Source: a virus
Direction: 5' to 3' (one strand)
Length of the DNA: 21,115 nucleotides
IMG/VR virus record: IMGVR_UViG_3300023184_003585
Coordinates: 1-21,115 of that record
The translations under genes were made by a program, and so were the position numbers. Each line of letters starts with the position of its first letter. The stretch's first letter is position 1. Shown piece after piece: positions 11,101 through 18,403 of this stretch. The notes under the pieces are model-generated. The model was not told the origin of the DNA. It did not search any database and worked only from the letters and a program-made list of their open reading frames with translations.

Positions 11101-14100
11101 CAGTTGTCATTCCGGGTCTTGCAAAGCGAGCGTCTGTATAACTATCTCCGTTATTCCAGATGTACCCGTCTTCTAAATCGTGCCATAGAACCAAGTTGCC
11201 GCCAGTATACGGAGCAGGCCCGTAGCGTGTTTCCCACCAACTTGGTTGTTCAGTGAAACCTAGCATTTCCCAAGGATGAGTGTGTGGACGATCTGTATCA
11301 AAGAAATGTTTGTAGATTCCTCGCCAGTATCCAGGCAACGTCTCGCCATCGACTGTGTCTACAAATCTATTATAATTCCAAGTAAATGCTTCGCTTGCTA
11401 CAAAGTAACTGTTAGTAATATAATCAACACGATTACCGCCAACCCATTGTAGGAAACTATTAGTCAATAACTGCGTAAAGTCTTTGTTACTATAGTCCGT
11501 TGTTCTAAATTTGCCAGGAAGGTAATTATAAATGTCAAATACATTTGTTGCATAATCTACTTTGATATTGTTATAGATGCGTTGCTCAAACTCTAGTAAT
11601 AAATCATCACGGTAGTCACCAAATGCAGGTGTTATACTACCATCGTGTCCTTGTATAACATACACAGGGACCTGGTATGTATCGTCGTATAATTTAGCTG
11701 GAGTGAACTTAGGATATAATCCTAATTTTGTTGGAGTCTCTGGAATGTAATTCCCGTCAGTATTGCTATACTCATAGAAGGTAAGTACATCATCAATCGC
11801 CAATGGAGTCAGTATGGTCACGCCAGCTCGGTTTACATCGAATTGATAATCAACGCCTTTGGTCAACTGTACATTGTTTAAGTAAACTAATACTGCCGTG
11901 TTGCCCAATGTAGTGTCACTGAATACACTTGATATTTCGTAATCAACAATTTCATCACTTAATACGGTGTAACTAATTGTATTTTTAGTATCTCCATACG
12001 GTACCATATCACTATAGTACCAAGAAAATGATTTGTTTTTAACTGAGTTTATATTTTTTAATATTGTATCAAGCAATACTGGTATGTTAGTGTAATCTAA
12101 TCCAGAGGTTCTTGTACTCAACTCGAGTATTTTATTCTTTATTTTGCTGTACTCGTGACGTGCCAAATTAATTGATTTAATAAAATTAGCATCTTTATCA
12201 ATTAAAAATAATTCACTATACAATACAGGGGCAGCGTGTTGCAGTATACTGCCACCTTGTGCTTTAATTGCCACGTCCCTGAGATTACTGTCTCCTGGAA
12301 CTGATCCAACAACTTGTGTACTATTGCCTACTGCGGTTGTTACGTGGTTACGTAATTGCCCCAAGGTCAAACTTGAAAAGTTAGCGTTCTCGCTGTTTAA
12401 ATCTAAGTTTTGTGGAATTTCATAATAACCCAATTTACTAACAGAGTCGCTGTAGATCAATATATCAATTTGATCTCCGTCGGTCAAATCGGGATCAGTG
12501 ATATGGACATAGGAAACTATTCCCACTGTGATTAATTCATAGTAACTGATTAGTTTACTATTACGGTATACTTTAAAATAAGGAATTGTTGTCTCAACAT
12601 TTTTTGTAATATCAATCTTGAAATAACTATTCTTACCGTCGTATACACCACCAATTATTTGAAACTGTTTGCTCTTTTCTTTATTTGTAATCCAGATATT
12701 ACGTAACTTATAAGAAGTCAACGAGTTGTTTTGTTGTAAAGTACCAAGGTTATTAATGTTTTTTGTTACTGTTACTCCTGTATCATCAGTGTAACTAATT
12801 GTATCGGCATCAAAGTTATTGTCAAATTGAATATCACCAATTTGATTAAAACTACGATAACTTAATGGAAACCCTAAAACTGTATCATTGATTCCAGTCC
12901 CTTGTTGGTAAGAGAATATTTTTGTGCCAGCAAATGTACTGTCAGTTAGTGTACTTAAACTATATCCAAGACTATCAATGACATCAAATACGGGTGCCTG
13001 ATTGACACCGTTCTTTTGTTGCCCAGCAATCCAAGCGGTGCCGTTGTAATAGTACTCTACTCCTTTATTAGTGCCTTGAGTCACAACCAAGTTGTTGTTG
13101 ACATCAACTACATAATCGTCAGTGGGCACAAGGTTAATAACATTACTCAGTAAGTTTAATATGTATACAATGTCAACTCGATAAATTTGATTTCGTACTG
13201 TTGGGTCAAAGTCATTGGCAAATGCAATACGCATATCCTGTGCCAATTCAACACCGCCAATTGTATAACCTTGCGGTTGTAATTCAACTGTATTTTTAGC
13301 ATCAGTGATAGTAAAATCTAATAGATCCACTGGAACCTTGGCCACCCGACCAAAGTTGTATAATTGCAGGTCGGCGTCAAATTCAATGATTGGTCTATTG
13401 GCGCGAAGATTTTGATCAATTAATGCCGTTGTATTGTTATATTCTGCAGTTGCGTTAATCACATCAATATGGAACCAACGATTGCTACGTGTCCAAGGAT
13501 TTAAGTCTCGACTTCCTCGGTTAATTGTGATATAATCTTGTGTATCAATACCGTTTACTGCATATGGCTCGGGCGTAATAAATGTGTTTACATCTAATAG
13601 TCGTATGCCGGTGCCTACTCCATCAACATAGTAGGTATTGTTTGCATAAGATGTAGGCAGTGCGTTACTGTCAAATTTAATCTTTAGACCGTTGGTAAAC
13701 GTAACCCCGTTTGGACTTTTATAAGTTGTTTTACCTATAATATCTGTATCTATGTTAAAAGTAATATTATCAACGGCCAATAAATCAATTTGTCCAACAA
13801 ACTCAGACTCAACTCCGTCTTGATAAAATAGGTTAGTCAACGGCGCTGTAATGTTTGGTACTGTTTTGTACACATTGTCTATTAGATAATCACTACTTAG
13901 ATAGTAGCTGTACTCTGCCCTTGACAAGCCGCCACGTACAAAAACTTTTTGTAATGGATCTATTGTAAATGCCTGTGCCAATGGATTCAATGTAACGATT
14001 GGATCTGCATCAGTGTTTAATGATATGATCCAGGCGTTGAGTCGGTTCTCAACAGGTATTGTTGTAGTACCCACTGTCCAGTAATAAGGATCAACATCAC

Positions 14101-15007
14101 CATTGACAAAAATCAATGACTTAAGGTTAATTTGTGCGGGTGCGCTTACTCCATCAAATCCGTTTTCTCCTGCAGCAACAACTTCACTTAGTCGTCGACC
14201 GTGTATTTGATTATAATGAAGTTTGGTACTTAAATCTGCATTGCCTGCAAGTAGTAGTCGTATATAATAATCTTGTGCAGTCGGTTGTGGTACTCTAAAT
14301 GTCACTGTGCCAACATCTGTGCCATTATTTTCTACACCAAGGATGTCTCGACTTGATACCGTTGTTTGGTTATTTTTTACTCCGCTGGTTCCGGCAGTTG
14401 TTTGTATCCAAAAAGGAAAGCCAGGCTGATCAACAACAAATTTATAAACGCCGCCGTAGGCAAGTCTGACTGTAGGGTTCTCAACTGCTCCGGCAGTAGA
14501 AAACAAATAACTACCTGTAACAGGGTTACGTGTTACTGTAAAAGTTTGAGTTGTGGGTATTTCTGCGCCGTACACATCAACAGAGTCAGGGCCATCAGTC
14601 AACCAGTAGTACTGATTAAAGTTAATGAACTTGTCAAAATCAAAAAGTCCATCAAAACTATAATTTTCGCCAGAGAACAAACGGCTTTGATTGTCGGTCA
14701 GACCGCCATAGTGTTTAACTTGTTGTAATAAATCAATGTAACTACTAAAGAGTTCAGTTTCGCTTGTAGTTTTATTCTTAACAACAACGCTGGGCTCAAG
14801 TTGATAATTTTGACGTTGAGCAGTGGGCTCTGGTTGATAGTTATCTGTACTCTTAAATGTTGGAGCAAATTTTCGTCCCACATACGCATTGACGCTACGT
14901 AAGTCTGGCTGAGTTACCAACTGATCCAGTGTAGCATTTAAAAACTTTTTATTGGTGTCGGTTTTAAATACTTCAGGTAAGAAATTACTGGTCTTTATTT
15001 GTGCCAT
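2108..15007 (-). CDS. Giant 4299-aa baseplate/tail structural protein (gp7/gp8 position)
   Basis: One uninterrupted ORF of 4299 residues follows gp6 by 1 nt, where T4 has gp7 (1032 aa) and gp8. I see no clear gp7 homology; the location suggests a baseplate-periphery role. The N-terminus (MAQIKTSNFLPEVFKTDTNK, then FDKFINFNQYYWL near residue 130) and DRPHTHPWEMLGFTEQPSWW with YGPAPYTGGN (about 1240-1270) match giant proteins I associate with uncultured marine T4-like phages. Further regions: a short WQSNKDYPLGSLVSY module (about 1755-1797), roughly 60-residue repeats (2180-2320 and 3620-3880), an FG-GAP-like propeller segment (2370-2860), EVKPYRTSIREYL (about 3460), Gly-rich GGGGTGA repeats (3545-3600), and a C-terminal domain with SSHAPEELVPGTLYDSLNM and PGVIYINGEKI. 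No signal peptide or membrane segment is seen. The start overlaps no other gene, and the nearest GGGA is 13 nt upstream, so translation probably depends on reinitiation after gp6. Virion structural role likely; exact function inferred. Confidence 0.85.
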   Translation of the reverse strand: MAQIKTSNFLPEVFKTDTNKKFLNATLDQLVTQPDLRSVNAYVGRKFAPTFKSTDNYQPEPTAQRQNYQLEPSVVVKNKTTSETELFSSYIDLLQQVKHYGGLTDNQSRLFSGENYSFDGLFDFDKFINFNQYYWLTDGPDSVDVYGAEIPTTQTFTVTRNPVTGSYLFSTAGAVENPTVRLAYGGVYKFVVDQPGFPFWIQTTAGTSGVKNNQTTVSSRDILGVENNGTDVGTVTFRVPQPTAQDYYIRLLLAGNADLSTKLHYNQIHGRRLSEVVAAGENGFDGVSAPAQINLKSLIFVNGDVDPYYWTVGTTTIPVENRLNAWIISLNTDADPIVTLNPLAQAFTIDPLQKVFVRGGLSRAEYSYYLSSDYLIDNVYKTVPNITAPLTNLFYQDGVESEFVGQIDLLAVDNITFNIDTDIIGKTTYKSPNGVTFTNGLKIKFDSNALPTSYANNTYYVDGVGTGIRLLDVNTFITPEPYAVNGIDTQDYITINRGSRDLNPWTRSNRWFHIDVINATAEYNNTTALIDQNLRANRPIIEFDADLQLYNFGRVAKVPVDLLDFTITDAKNTVELQPQGYTIGGVELAQDMRIAFANDFDPTVRNQIYRVDIVYILNLLSNVINLVPTDDYVVDVNNNLVVTQGTNKGVEYYYNGTAWIAGQQKNGVNQAPVFDVIDSLGYSLSTLTDSTFAGTKIFSYQQGTGINDTVLGFPLSYRSFNQIGDIQFDNNFDADTISYTDDTGVTVTKNINNLGTLQQNNSLTSYKLRNIWITNKEKSKQFQIIGGVYDGKNSYFKIDITKNVETTIPYFKVYRNSKLISYYELITVGIVSYVHITDPDLTDGDQIDILIYSDSVSKLGYYEIPQNLDLNSENANFSSLTLGQLRNHVTTAVGNSTQVVGSVPGDSNLRDVAIKAQGGSILQHAAPVLYSELFLIDKDANFIKSINLARHEYSKIKNKILELSTRTSGLDYTNIPVLLDTILKNINSVKNKSFSWYYSDMVPYGDTKNTISYTVLSDEIVDYEISSVFSDTTLGNTAVLVYLNNVQLTKGVDYQFDVNRAGVTILTPLAIDDVLTFYEYSNTDGNYIPETPTKLGLYPKFTPAKLYDDTYQVPVYVIQGHDGSITPAFGDYRDDLLLEFEQRIYNNIKVDYATNVFDIYNYLPGKFRTTDYSNKDFTQLLTNSFLQWVGGNRVDYITNSYFVASEAFTWNYNRFVDTVDGETLPGYWRGIYKHFFDTDRPHTHPWEMLGFTEQPSWWETRYGPAPYTGGNLVLWHDLEDGYIWNNGDSYTDARFARPGMTTANTSGFIPVDDTGRLRAPTEMLVKRFNSNSASGNFKIGDDGPVESAWRRSSDYPYAMQQALALSHPAFYFGSLVDVGRYYKNTELNQYVLNDTLQRITPDTVKLNGNTVDGTPQRAASYINWISDYLRNQGIDPFVKLTEYLSNVNIQLAYKVGGFTDQTFMDVIAEQSSPSSKNSGVMIPKENYTVELYKSTPTKTVTYSGVVVERTGTGYTVSGFDIDYPYFTIIPSLANNNSYPIRVGTDSGIVYQNYQKYKVTVPYGFEFTSRQQVVDFLVSYQRYLKGIGFQFKEQDPDMQLQRDFLLSIREFLTWAQQGWAAKNVIVLSPVLSTINLSTKIGVVDKIQNQLMQSRVIDTSYNFVGYSQLTISRDSTPKGNTFKLIANGGQTIALVKLDVVEYEHVIIFDNKTVFNDIIYVPELGNRQYRLKLVGKKTGSWSGALNPPGFIYNNTTVDAWQSNKDYPLGSLVSYKNNNYTAIQDVLGSTVFDPSYWGQLSSTEIKTGLLPNFSYNADKFHRFNDVDNPELLGDFDLYSGSAIGFQPRDYLTNFGIDITTQAKFYQGYIREKGTMNAVKAFTAAGFNGVTSEISLYEEWGMRVGEYGALENNKYVEVILPESTFNSNPKALTLLPNNASADNGIVGYTPSHLFKTSTNYVPKIYNNRNRESHYENDIGTAGYVNINDITTTLFDIKNYSQLGTNLSVVGTGYTIWTAKDTNGDWNVYRVTESTSSIIDISYSVDNIGTVTVDKPHNLSYGSLIVIKGFDVRVDGVYRVYSTINSYKFNVVFFGESAVQLKSAMQISSTGALFELKSSRIISSTDISTITPPQGWLDNDKLWVDHDTAVNGWAVYNKSTPWTGNVSYLNGNLKLATEEQTLLLNTTANSQTLTLSINANIRAGNTITQLSTGASRKVLANVVNSNTVTVGYINSYAFNTTGNTYIYDSGANLTANLSSVATNTIAIDSNIAQLSSGSWGSVVRVSGNTIVIKSNISSNAFVTSGNTFIYKNGANLYASITSVQQTSYISGAGFGTVTAINADGTFAAAGMPTLGIGNVAVFVANISNHNTLTQVANLGALVGSVSNFGASLDTAGNLLYIGNPGDGASEYGRVHVYQFDGSTTFNLLQTISSNWGSNTGDKFGHSISVSADSSWLFVGAPFKGNVEVYANVGGVYTYANTIIGNAVANLGYTVKTTSDASQTVISAPYQTVNSKTAAGAVYIYDRSVERFIANGATYLTKYPITATTLKVTVNGNVVTSGFTSNASAVVFSSAPVIGSVIDIDTNKIQLLEQITSPTPTSGGQFGIVTSISGNDTDVYVASPGYSEPGYYSGIVYRFVNQGASYGTITSNISATGFTGNVSVGDSIRINGIDVVMTGANVVTANTNINAANIAGVGSVVEGYGALTITSNVTTQYQRLVITPGNGNIIANLGLEVYASVQTLLHPAVDEVNSFGSQVLSSPDGSILVVAAVGGSAYNSATFDQNSTLFDYASTTFADTISGSGSVYVYGLVNGSFSSTAQDQYVLVQRLKNNSLSSNDQFGYNIAMNANTMLVGAPGDDGTLTIDPESGAYVPLSNSGTYYTYNNFSGNVGWDIISSEQPKVDIDTVSNFYLYNKDTDVIIRHLDYIDPAKGKILGSAQQDLDYITAYDPAVYNAVGGIDSVPNLANSLDFFWGKEQKSKTWWNIDQVRYLNYEQGDLTYRTNNWGRMFPGSTIQVAEWVESNVPPSAYSGPGTPVYPDNSAYCIVTKVNPDTKAYTSYYYYWVTGKTSLEPNSNHQSTVSTIADVIENPSMQGIAYAAAIRDDTISLYGVTDMLSGNTTVLHIDYDTLKNTNLIHSEYQLVSEGNDNSNIPTRIIDKLIDSLSGIDAMGNPVTPLDVDGNYVLPLQQRIGLNRNQTLIVNRKDALKNLFEWINDMCILYPLVADSNLLSLNGAEPLPDSINYDLQVATYAELTYVSTTALSSGYVVLVTNDETKQELWTTYTWSGTAWTLTSTQSYYTPFYWDKVDWYDSSYNSTVLPTYVVSTISDIATVSAISGDTIKVLNNGNGEFSIYQVNSSGTTDLVGVQNGTIQFNENIYTSDNASVEIRVILSNFTTYFKDFDVTLNDLFFNIINYILSEQPTIDWAFKTSFVSVLHKLRKLSQPASYVPDNQTYYENYINEVKPYRTSIREYLIDYQGNDEYYGDSTDFDIPSTYISSIGKYRSPNGKLESDETSLSTLPQYSQWYNTHGYGISDVTVANVGSGYFLTPTVTVLGGGGTGANIIAHVNFSSNTISRFEVISAGEGYTSQPTIFINGTGTGAIGYAKFKNHYQIDSLPTTTLTTAANVSVYLGNIVSQPNTGAYGTVYSTSTGNTITLVDVDGTFSSNQYIFRDFSNLSTKVNTINSYTQFVNQSYNTVRNITTTLLFDRTSYTSNIIAWQPNITVKAGSYVSYNNLAYEALSNKYEYLTLSDNVTIPAGNIIKQAVTGANATVYSAVTNSNVVVIRADSINGTFSANTTSYIYNVGNINLTTNVNLVSKVSSATSSNSYVYSTAILTLSGNITANVGNYITQANATGNATVLAISSNLQLITLGNVTGAYQRRGGNVSVNGVSTGSRPIAINNVFDYTKYTTLQANSFTSATDRITAYYAPAAGMPGRDLSQLMSGISYPGVTVTGVKFDANTSVVTTSNVLYAYSNIGTVFSSNVAKLDFTTLGYTIGEPLTMIDTDANVTYSLTIASFSSTQLVASGIANAIPRGANITLKYYDYENSAFLDSTIQNTYTNTSFGTSPNDISIDGGVYIDTYSSHAPEELVPGTLYDSLNMIVRTKIQNNTKVMSYRIVHDMGANASSADTSIWPKYYGISSAHSTTLASNLNITDSNIRVTNASVLTAPNTSLLIPGVIYINGEKITFYTVDLVNNVLGQIRRAVDATGAPAVHVAGSDVVEANLPELITGGNLVHTTTWLNLPVGAANIIVDNFGVSITDNTGNIFTTTGATIGAVTDGLGLENSMSTPAVFIQSLKINI
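2109..2120 (-). promoter_or_regulatory. Putative T4-type late promoter element
   Basis: The minus strand reads AATAAATATATA, 13 nt before the ATG of the 343-aa fibre-like gene. It lies inside the last codons of the giant gene and overlaps that gene's TAA stop (2110-2108). It is identical to the elements at 1049-1060 and 18404-18415. The core resembles T4 late promoter TATAAATA with A in place of the first T. Confidence 0.5.
3365..4140 (-). repeat. Three copies of a ~60-residue structural repeat in the giant protein
   Basis: Within the giant ORF (residues about 3620-3880) three units share the pattern G-N-x-I-x-Q-x3-T-G-A-x3-V, followed by a T/V-rich strand and often GTFS...YIY. The cores are LGNIVSQPNTGAYGTVY, AGNIIKQAVTGANATVY and VGNYITQANATGNATVL. 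The same pattern occurs in two earlier units at 8061-8457. The copies are diverged at the DNA level, so the duplication is old or selected at protein level only. Confidence 0.65.
4200..4372 (-). repeat. Two Gly-rich GxGYxxxPTxxxxGxGTGA units in the giant protein
   Basis: Two adjacent units, GSGYFLTPTVTVLGGGGTGA and GEGYTSQPTIFINGTGTGA (residues about 3545-3600), share a G-x-G-Y-x3-P-T pattern and end in G-[GT]-G-T-G-A. I know this unit from phage structural proteins of aquatic metagenomes, where it occurs in runs. It probably forms a small beta module; no function is known to me. Confidence 0.65.
6437..7890 (-). other. FG-GAP-like beta-propeller segment inside the giant protein
   Basis: Residues about 2370-2860 of the giant protein contain repeated units of the form F-G-x-S/I-x5-[GN]-x3-[LV]-x-V-[GS]-[AN]-P, typical of FG-GAP/integrin-alpha propeller blades. 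Examples are FGASLDTAGNLLYIGNPGDG, FGHSISVSADSSWLFVGAPF, FGIVTSISGNDTDVYVASPG, FGSQVLSSPDGSILVVAAVG and FGYNIAMNANTMLVGAPGDD. Each is followed after a short stretch by a G-x-V-x-V-Y/F-Y strand such as GRVHVYQF, GAVYIYDR, GIVYRFVN or GSVYVYGL. At least five blades can be read, with a non-propeller insertion between about residues 2640 and 2740. The Ca-binding DxDxDG loop of classical FG-GAP units is not evident. Confidence 0.65.
8061..8457 (-). repeat. Tandem pair of ~60-residue repeats in the giant protein
   Basis: Two adjacent units at residues about 2183-2315 align well by eye. The first has AGNTITQLSTGASRKVLANV and ends NTYIYDSGANLTANLSSV. The second has SNIAQLSSGSWGSVVRV and ends NTFIYKNGANLYASITSV. 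Their C-terminal thirds are nearly the same (NT[YF]IY-x2-GANL). They belong to the same family as the units at 3365-4140, giving at least five copies in two clusters that flank the propeller and downstream regions. Confidence 0.7.
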
Positions 15008-15008
15008 A

Positions 15009-18000
15009 TTAAATTACAATTCCCAATCCCGAAAGAGTTTGATTAATTTGTGCCGCAGTAATTGCCGATATAATCTGCACGTTTGTTGCAGTGGCTGCGC
15101 TGACCATTATTTCATTTGGGCCAGCATTGATTTGCATTAGTCCGCCAAAAGCAACATCTGTATTGCTTGGCACGATAATAATACTTGCCACGCTGGGTGC
15201 CAATGCATTATGTAAGTATGTGCTTAGTTCACTGAAGTAAAATACATCACCAAAATCCCAATTGGCTGTGTCAAAATATCTGTTAATGGCAGATACTGTA
15301 CTGCTAATAACATCGTTATCACTGACATTGACATTGGGATTTTTTACAATCTTAAATGTTGCTTGTAAGTTGGCAGGTGCTTTTGCTCCAAACAAGGGCT
15401 TGTAGCGGCCAGGGTTATACACAATAGTATCGCTTAAGGCTTTGTAGTTTTCAAGACTTGTAGTGCCGCTGCCGAACTCGGTTTTTAATGTATCGTTTGT
15501 GGGCAATTCCGGTTCAGCAACTGTTCCTGTAGTGTCTTGTATATAAGACAAATAGTCAGCAGAGTACTGTGTAGTCAATATATACAAGTCCATGATATTG
15601 TTAGGACTTGGGTCAATACGTCTATCATTGGGACTATTGTGCCTGTATTGGAATGACATGCCTTGGCGACCAACCTGTGCCGAATAGTCGGTTAATTTTA
15701 CAAGAGTTCTAGTGTTGGTTGCACTTATCGACAGTTGGTAGAATTCATTGTCGGTTGTTGCATAAAATATTTGTTCACTTAGATATAATGTCCAATTGGC
15801 AGTAATTGCACTTTGTGTAGCATAGGTAGTAACAATAGTATTATTATCCACTGGTGCAGTTGTAATAAAGTTGTCTGTACTGGTAACTTGTTTAAAGAAC
15901 ACATATTTCTTACTGGTATTCACTGTGGGTGCCACTATGTTTGTAAATAAATCTGGATCGTTAGGGACACCGTCATTGTTATCGTCAGGGAATGTGACCA
16001 GTATCTGTGTATTGTCTGTGTAACCATCGGTTTGTACAACGCTGTCATAAATGTACCAACTTTGATCTCGTCCGATTGGAACTGCACTATCAGGTTGACT
16101 ATTTGTTTTTAGTACGTTAATTTGATCTGTTAAGGTCAATCCAGTTTTACTATCGAATGTACGTACATCTGGATCAAAGTAAAAACGTGTTTCTGCGGCA
16201 CTTTGGAACACATACTGAGTTCCACGATGTACCAGATTGTAATTGATACCGTTATATGTAAACGCCACAAGCCAACTACTATCTAATCCAGTGCCGGTTA
16301 AATCACCCTGGTTAGTTAGGCTAAAATTACCTAAATTTAAATCTTGTGGCAGTATTACTTGCCAACTTTGTGTCGACACATTGTATGTCAAGCCAATGTT
16401 TTGATAACTCTGTAGTTGATTTACTAGTTGTGTAATAAATGTTGCGCTGGGCAATGCAGTTTTAAACACTGGTATAATGGTATCCAACACAGCATTTGTG
16501 GGAATATTTTGACTCAATTGCAACGGATATCCTGCGTTGGCCATAACAACCGCGGCCCATAGGTATTGGCTTTCTCCGGTATACACTGGCGTACCTGTAC
16601 GTATTTGATTTTGTGCGTCAAAGAATTTACCAGTACCGGCAGTGAACTTTAATAATGCCCCGGTTGTAACATATTTTAAATTACTACTAACACCAAGTCC
16701 AGTTTGATACTGTGTGCTTGATCCGTTTACCAAGTAGCCGGTGCTACTGTTGCTAGATGCAGTACTACGTGCCCAGTATGTGTTTGCATAAGTGTAGCGA
16801 GGATAATTTTCATAATAAAAATGCAATAGATCGTTGCCCTCTATTAGAGGATTAACAGTATTATAGATCACTTGATAAATGTCGTCTCTAGTAGAGAAAC
16901 CAAACACCGTACTTGACTTGGGGTTTTGTTTATACAATATACCGTCACTGCCAAATATATTTGTACTAGAATATTTTCCAGTTACATCCAACACATCCAA
17001 GAATCGACTGATACCCGAACTTGATCGATTGACTGCTTTGACTTTTAGTATGGTACTAAAATTAGTGTAAGGAAATATATTATAATCTTCGCCAGTGACC
17101 ATACGATTTTGCGTATAGTACTGTGCCGGGGCTTTTGCGCGAATGTTTTCTATACTCTCGCGAGTTTTTGAATTAGATACTGTGTAGTGCAGACTTGCAG
17201 TAACAGTCAAAGTTTCAACTGCGTTAGTTCGACTAATATAAGTTATTGGTATAGTAACACTCTGAATCTCGTCGGGTGTAATTTTGTATTGACGTCCTAC
17301 ACTAGTTCTGTAGTATAGTCTATAAACACCTTGTGGTATATTGGCAAAACTACCGTCGCCAAATACTAAATCAATTTGATCATTGTTGCGACTATTGATT
17401 TGAAATAAATTTCTATTTGTACTTTGATTGTAAATTACATTGATACCAGCAACCGCAGGAACTGCTTTCCAAGGGGTAACTGGTGCACCGGTTACACCAA
17501 GTTCATATAGCCAAACATCTTCGTTGTTGATATTGTTGAAGTTGACATTGACCACACGGTTAGGCATACTTTGATTTAAATTAAAATTTTCAGTTGCCAG
17601 TGTGCCCTGTTTAAAGTATAAGAAGTATCCGGTATTGATGCTGTTATTGCCCAAGTTATCATTACGATAAAGAATATTAAACGTACCGCTGGGTATGGGA
17701 TTTGGTTCGTATATATAACTTTCGCCGCTGCTAGTAGCACTTACTGCTTCAAAACTTAATGCAGAATTTTCAACTATTGCATTAAACCCATAGCGCGGAA
17801 GTACTCCGGGTGGTAAATTTATGCTGTATTCATCATTGGAAATACCGCTGATATCTTGTGAGTTTCCGGGCTTTCCAATTGCTTGGTTATTGACTAATGA
17901 GGCATTTAGTATTGTAGTTAGCTGTTCTTGCCAATCGGGGTTAGCAGTGTCGTTCCAAGAAATCAATAGATTGCTTAGATTTAATCCATTGCTATCGTAC

Positions 18001-18386
18001 AAACTTTCTGTAGTACTCACACTATCGATTTTTAAAAAGCCACTTGCACCAGTATTGCGTTTAGGATTGTAACTAATTAATCGTGCAAGTTTTAAAATAC
18101 TGTCACGACGTTCTGCAGTATCAAAGAAATTCTCGCGAGCATTTAAATCTGTACGGAATGCAAGACTTTGTCCCAAGAATGCAATAAGATCTATTAGGGC
18201 AACGTATTCACTGGAGTCAGTGAAGTCGTTGAAATCTTCAGGGTAATAAGTACGCAAATAGTCAATCATTGACTTGCGTAGCGTCTCAAAGTCGTAACTT
18301 TGGAAATCAGCCTGTTTAAAAGTTTGGTAAACCCTGGTCCAGTCCTGGTTTACTAATAAATTTGTCTGACGTGTGGTTATTGACAT
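15009..18386 (-). CDS. 6: Baseplate wedge protein gp6 homologue, enlarged (1125 aa)
   Basis: This is the gp6/baseplate-J family wedge subunit, which in T4 dimerises into the ring joining the six baseplate wedges. The N-terminal 110 residues have the family pattern: LRKSMIDYLRTYYPEDFNDF, then SSEYVALIDLIAFLGQSLAF, NARENFFDTAERRDSILKLA and ISYNPKR. The middle has ESIENIRAKAPAQYYTQNRM followed by VTGEDYN (residues about 411-436), the family's A-P-x3-x-x-Q-N-R-x-V-T-x-E-D-Y signature. The C-terminal 135 residues contain NWDFGDVFYFSELSTYLH and SVASIIIVPSNTDVAFGGL, as in gp6 of cyanophages. T4 gp6 has 660 residues, so about 465 extra residues are present, mainly between about 510 and 990. The stop codon is 1 nt from the next ATG. 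GGA lies 9 nt before the start, and a late-promoter-like element lies further upstream. Confidence 0.88.
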   Translation of the reverse strand: MSITTRQTNLLVNQDWTRVYQTFKQADFQSYDFETLRKSMIDYLRTYYPEDFNDFTDSSEYVALIDLIAFLGQSLAFRTDLNARENFFDTAERRDSILKLARLISYNPKRNTGASGFLKIDSVSTTESLYDSNGLNLSNLLISWNDTANPDWQEQLTTILNASLVNNQAIGKPGNSQDISGISNDEYSINLPPGVLPRYGFNAIVENSALSFEAVSATSSGESYIYEPNPIPSGTFNILYRNDNLGNNSINTGYFLYFKQGTLATENFNLNQSMPNRVVNVNFNNINNEDVWLYELGVTGAPVTPWKAVPAVAGINVIYNQSTNRNLFQINSRNNDQIDLVFGDGSFANIPQGVYRLYYRTSVGRQYKITPDEIQSVTIPITYISRTNAVETLTVTASLHYTVSNSKTRESIENIRAKAPAQYYTQNRMVTGEDYNIFPYTNFSTILKVKAVNRSSSGISRFLDVLDVTGKYSSTNIFGSDGILYKQNPKSSTVFGFSTRDDIYQVIYNTVNPLIEGNDLLHFYYENYPRYTYANTYWARSTASSNSSTGYLVNGSSTQYQTGLGVSSNLKYVTTGALLKFTAGTGKFFDAQNQIRTGTPVYTGESQYLWAAVVMANAGYPLQLSQNIPTNAVLDTIIPVFKTALPSATFITQLVNQLQSYQNIGLTYNVSTQSWQVILPQDLNLGNFSLTNQGDLTGTGLDSSWLVAFTYNGINYNLVHRGTQYVFQSAAETRFYFDPDVRTFDSKTGLTLTDQINVLKTNSQPDSAVPIGRDQSWYIYDSVVQTDGYTDNTQILVTFPDDNNDGVPNDPDLFTNIVAPTVNTSKKYVFFKQVTSTDNFITTAPVDNNTIVTTYATQSAITANWTLYLSEQIFYATTDNEFYQLSISATNTRTLVKLTDYSAQVGRQGMSFQYRHNSPNDRRIDPSPNNIMDLYILTTQYSADYLSYIQDTTGTVAEPELPTNDTLKTEFGSGTTSLENYKALSDTIVYNPGRYKPLFGAKAPANLQATFKIVKNPNVNVSDNDVISSTVSAINRYFDTANWDFGDVFYFSELSTYLHNALAPSVASIIIVPSNTDVAFGGLMQINAGPNEIMVSAATATNVQIISAITAAQINQTLSGLGIVI

Positions 18387-18403
18387 CTAAATATATCCGT
18401 TAT

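Noticed and set aside
14366-14728. Plus-strand ORF of 120 aa
   Set aside because: It is antisense to the conserved N-terminal region of the giant protein and has no coding features of its own.
15005-15030. Programmed frameshift fusing gp6 to the giant protein
   Set aside because: There is a proper ATG 1 nt after the gp6 stop, the gp6 C-terminus looks complete, and no canonical slippery heptamer is seen.
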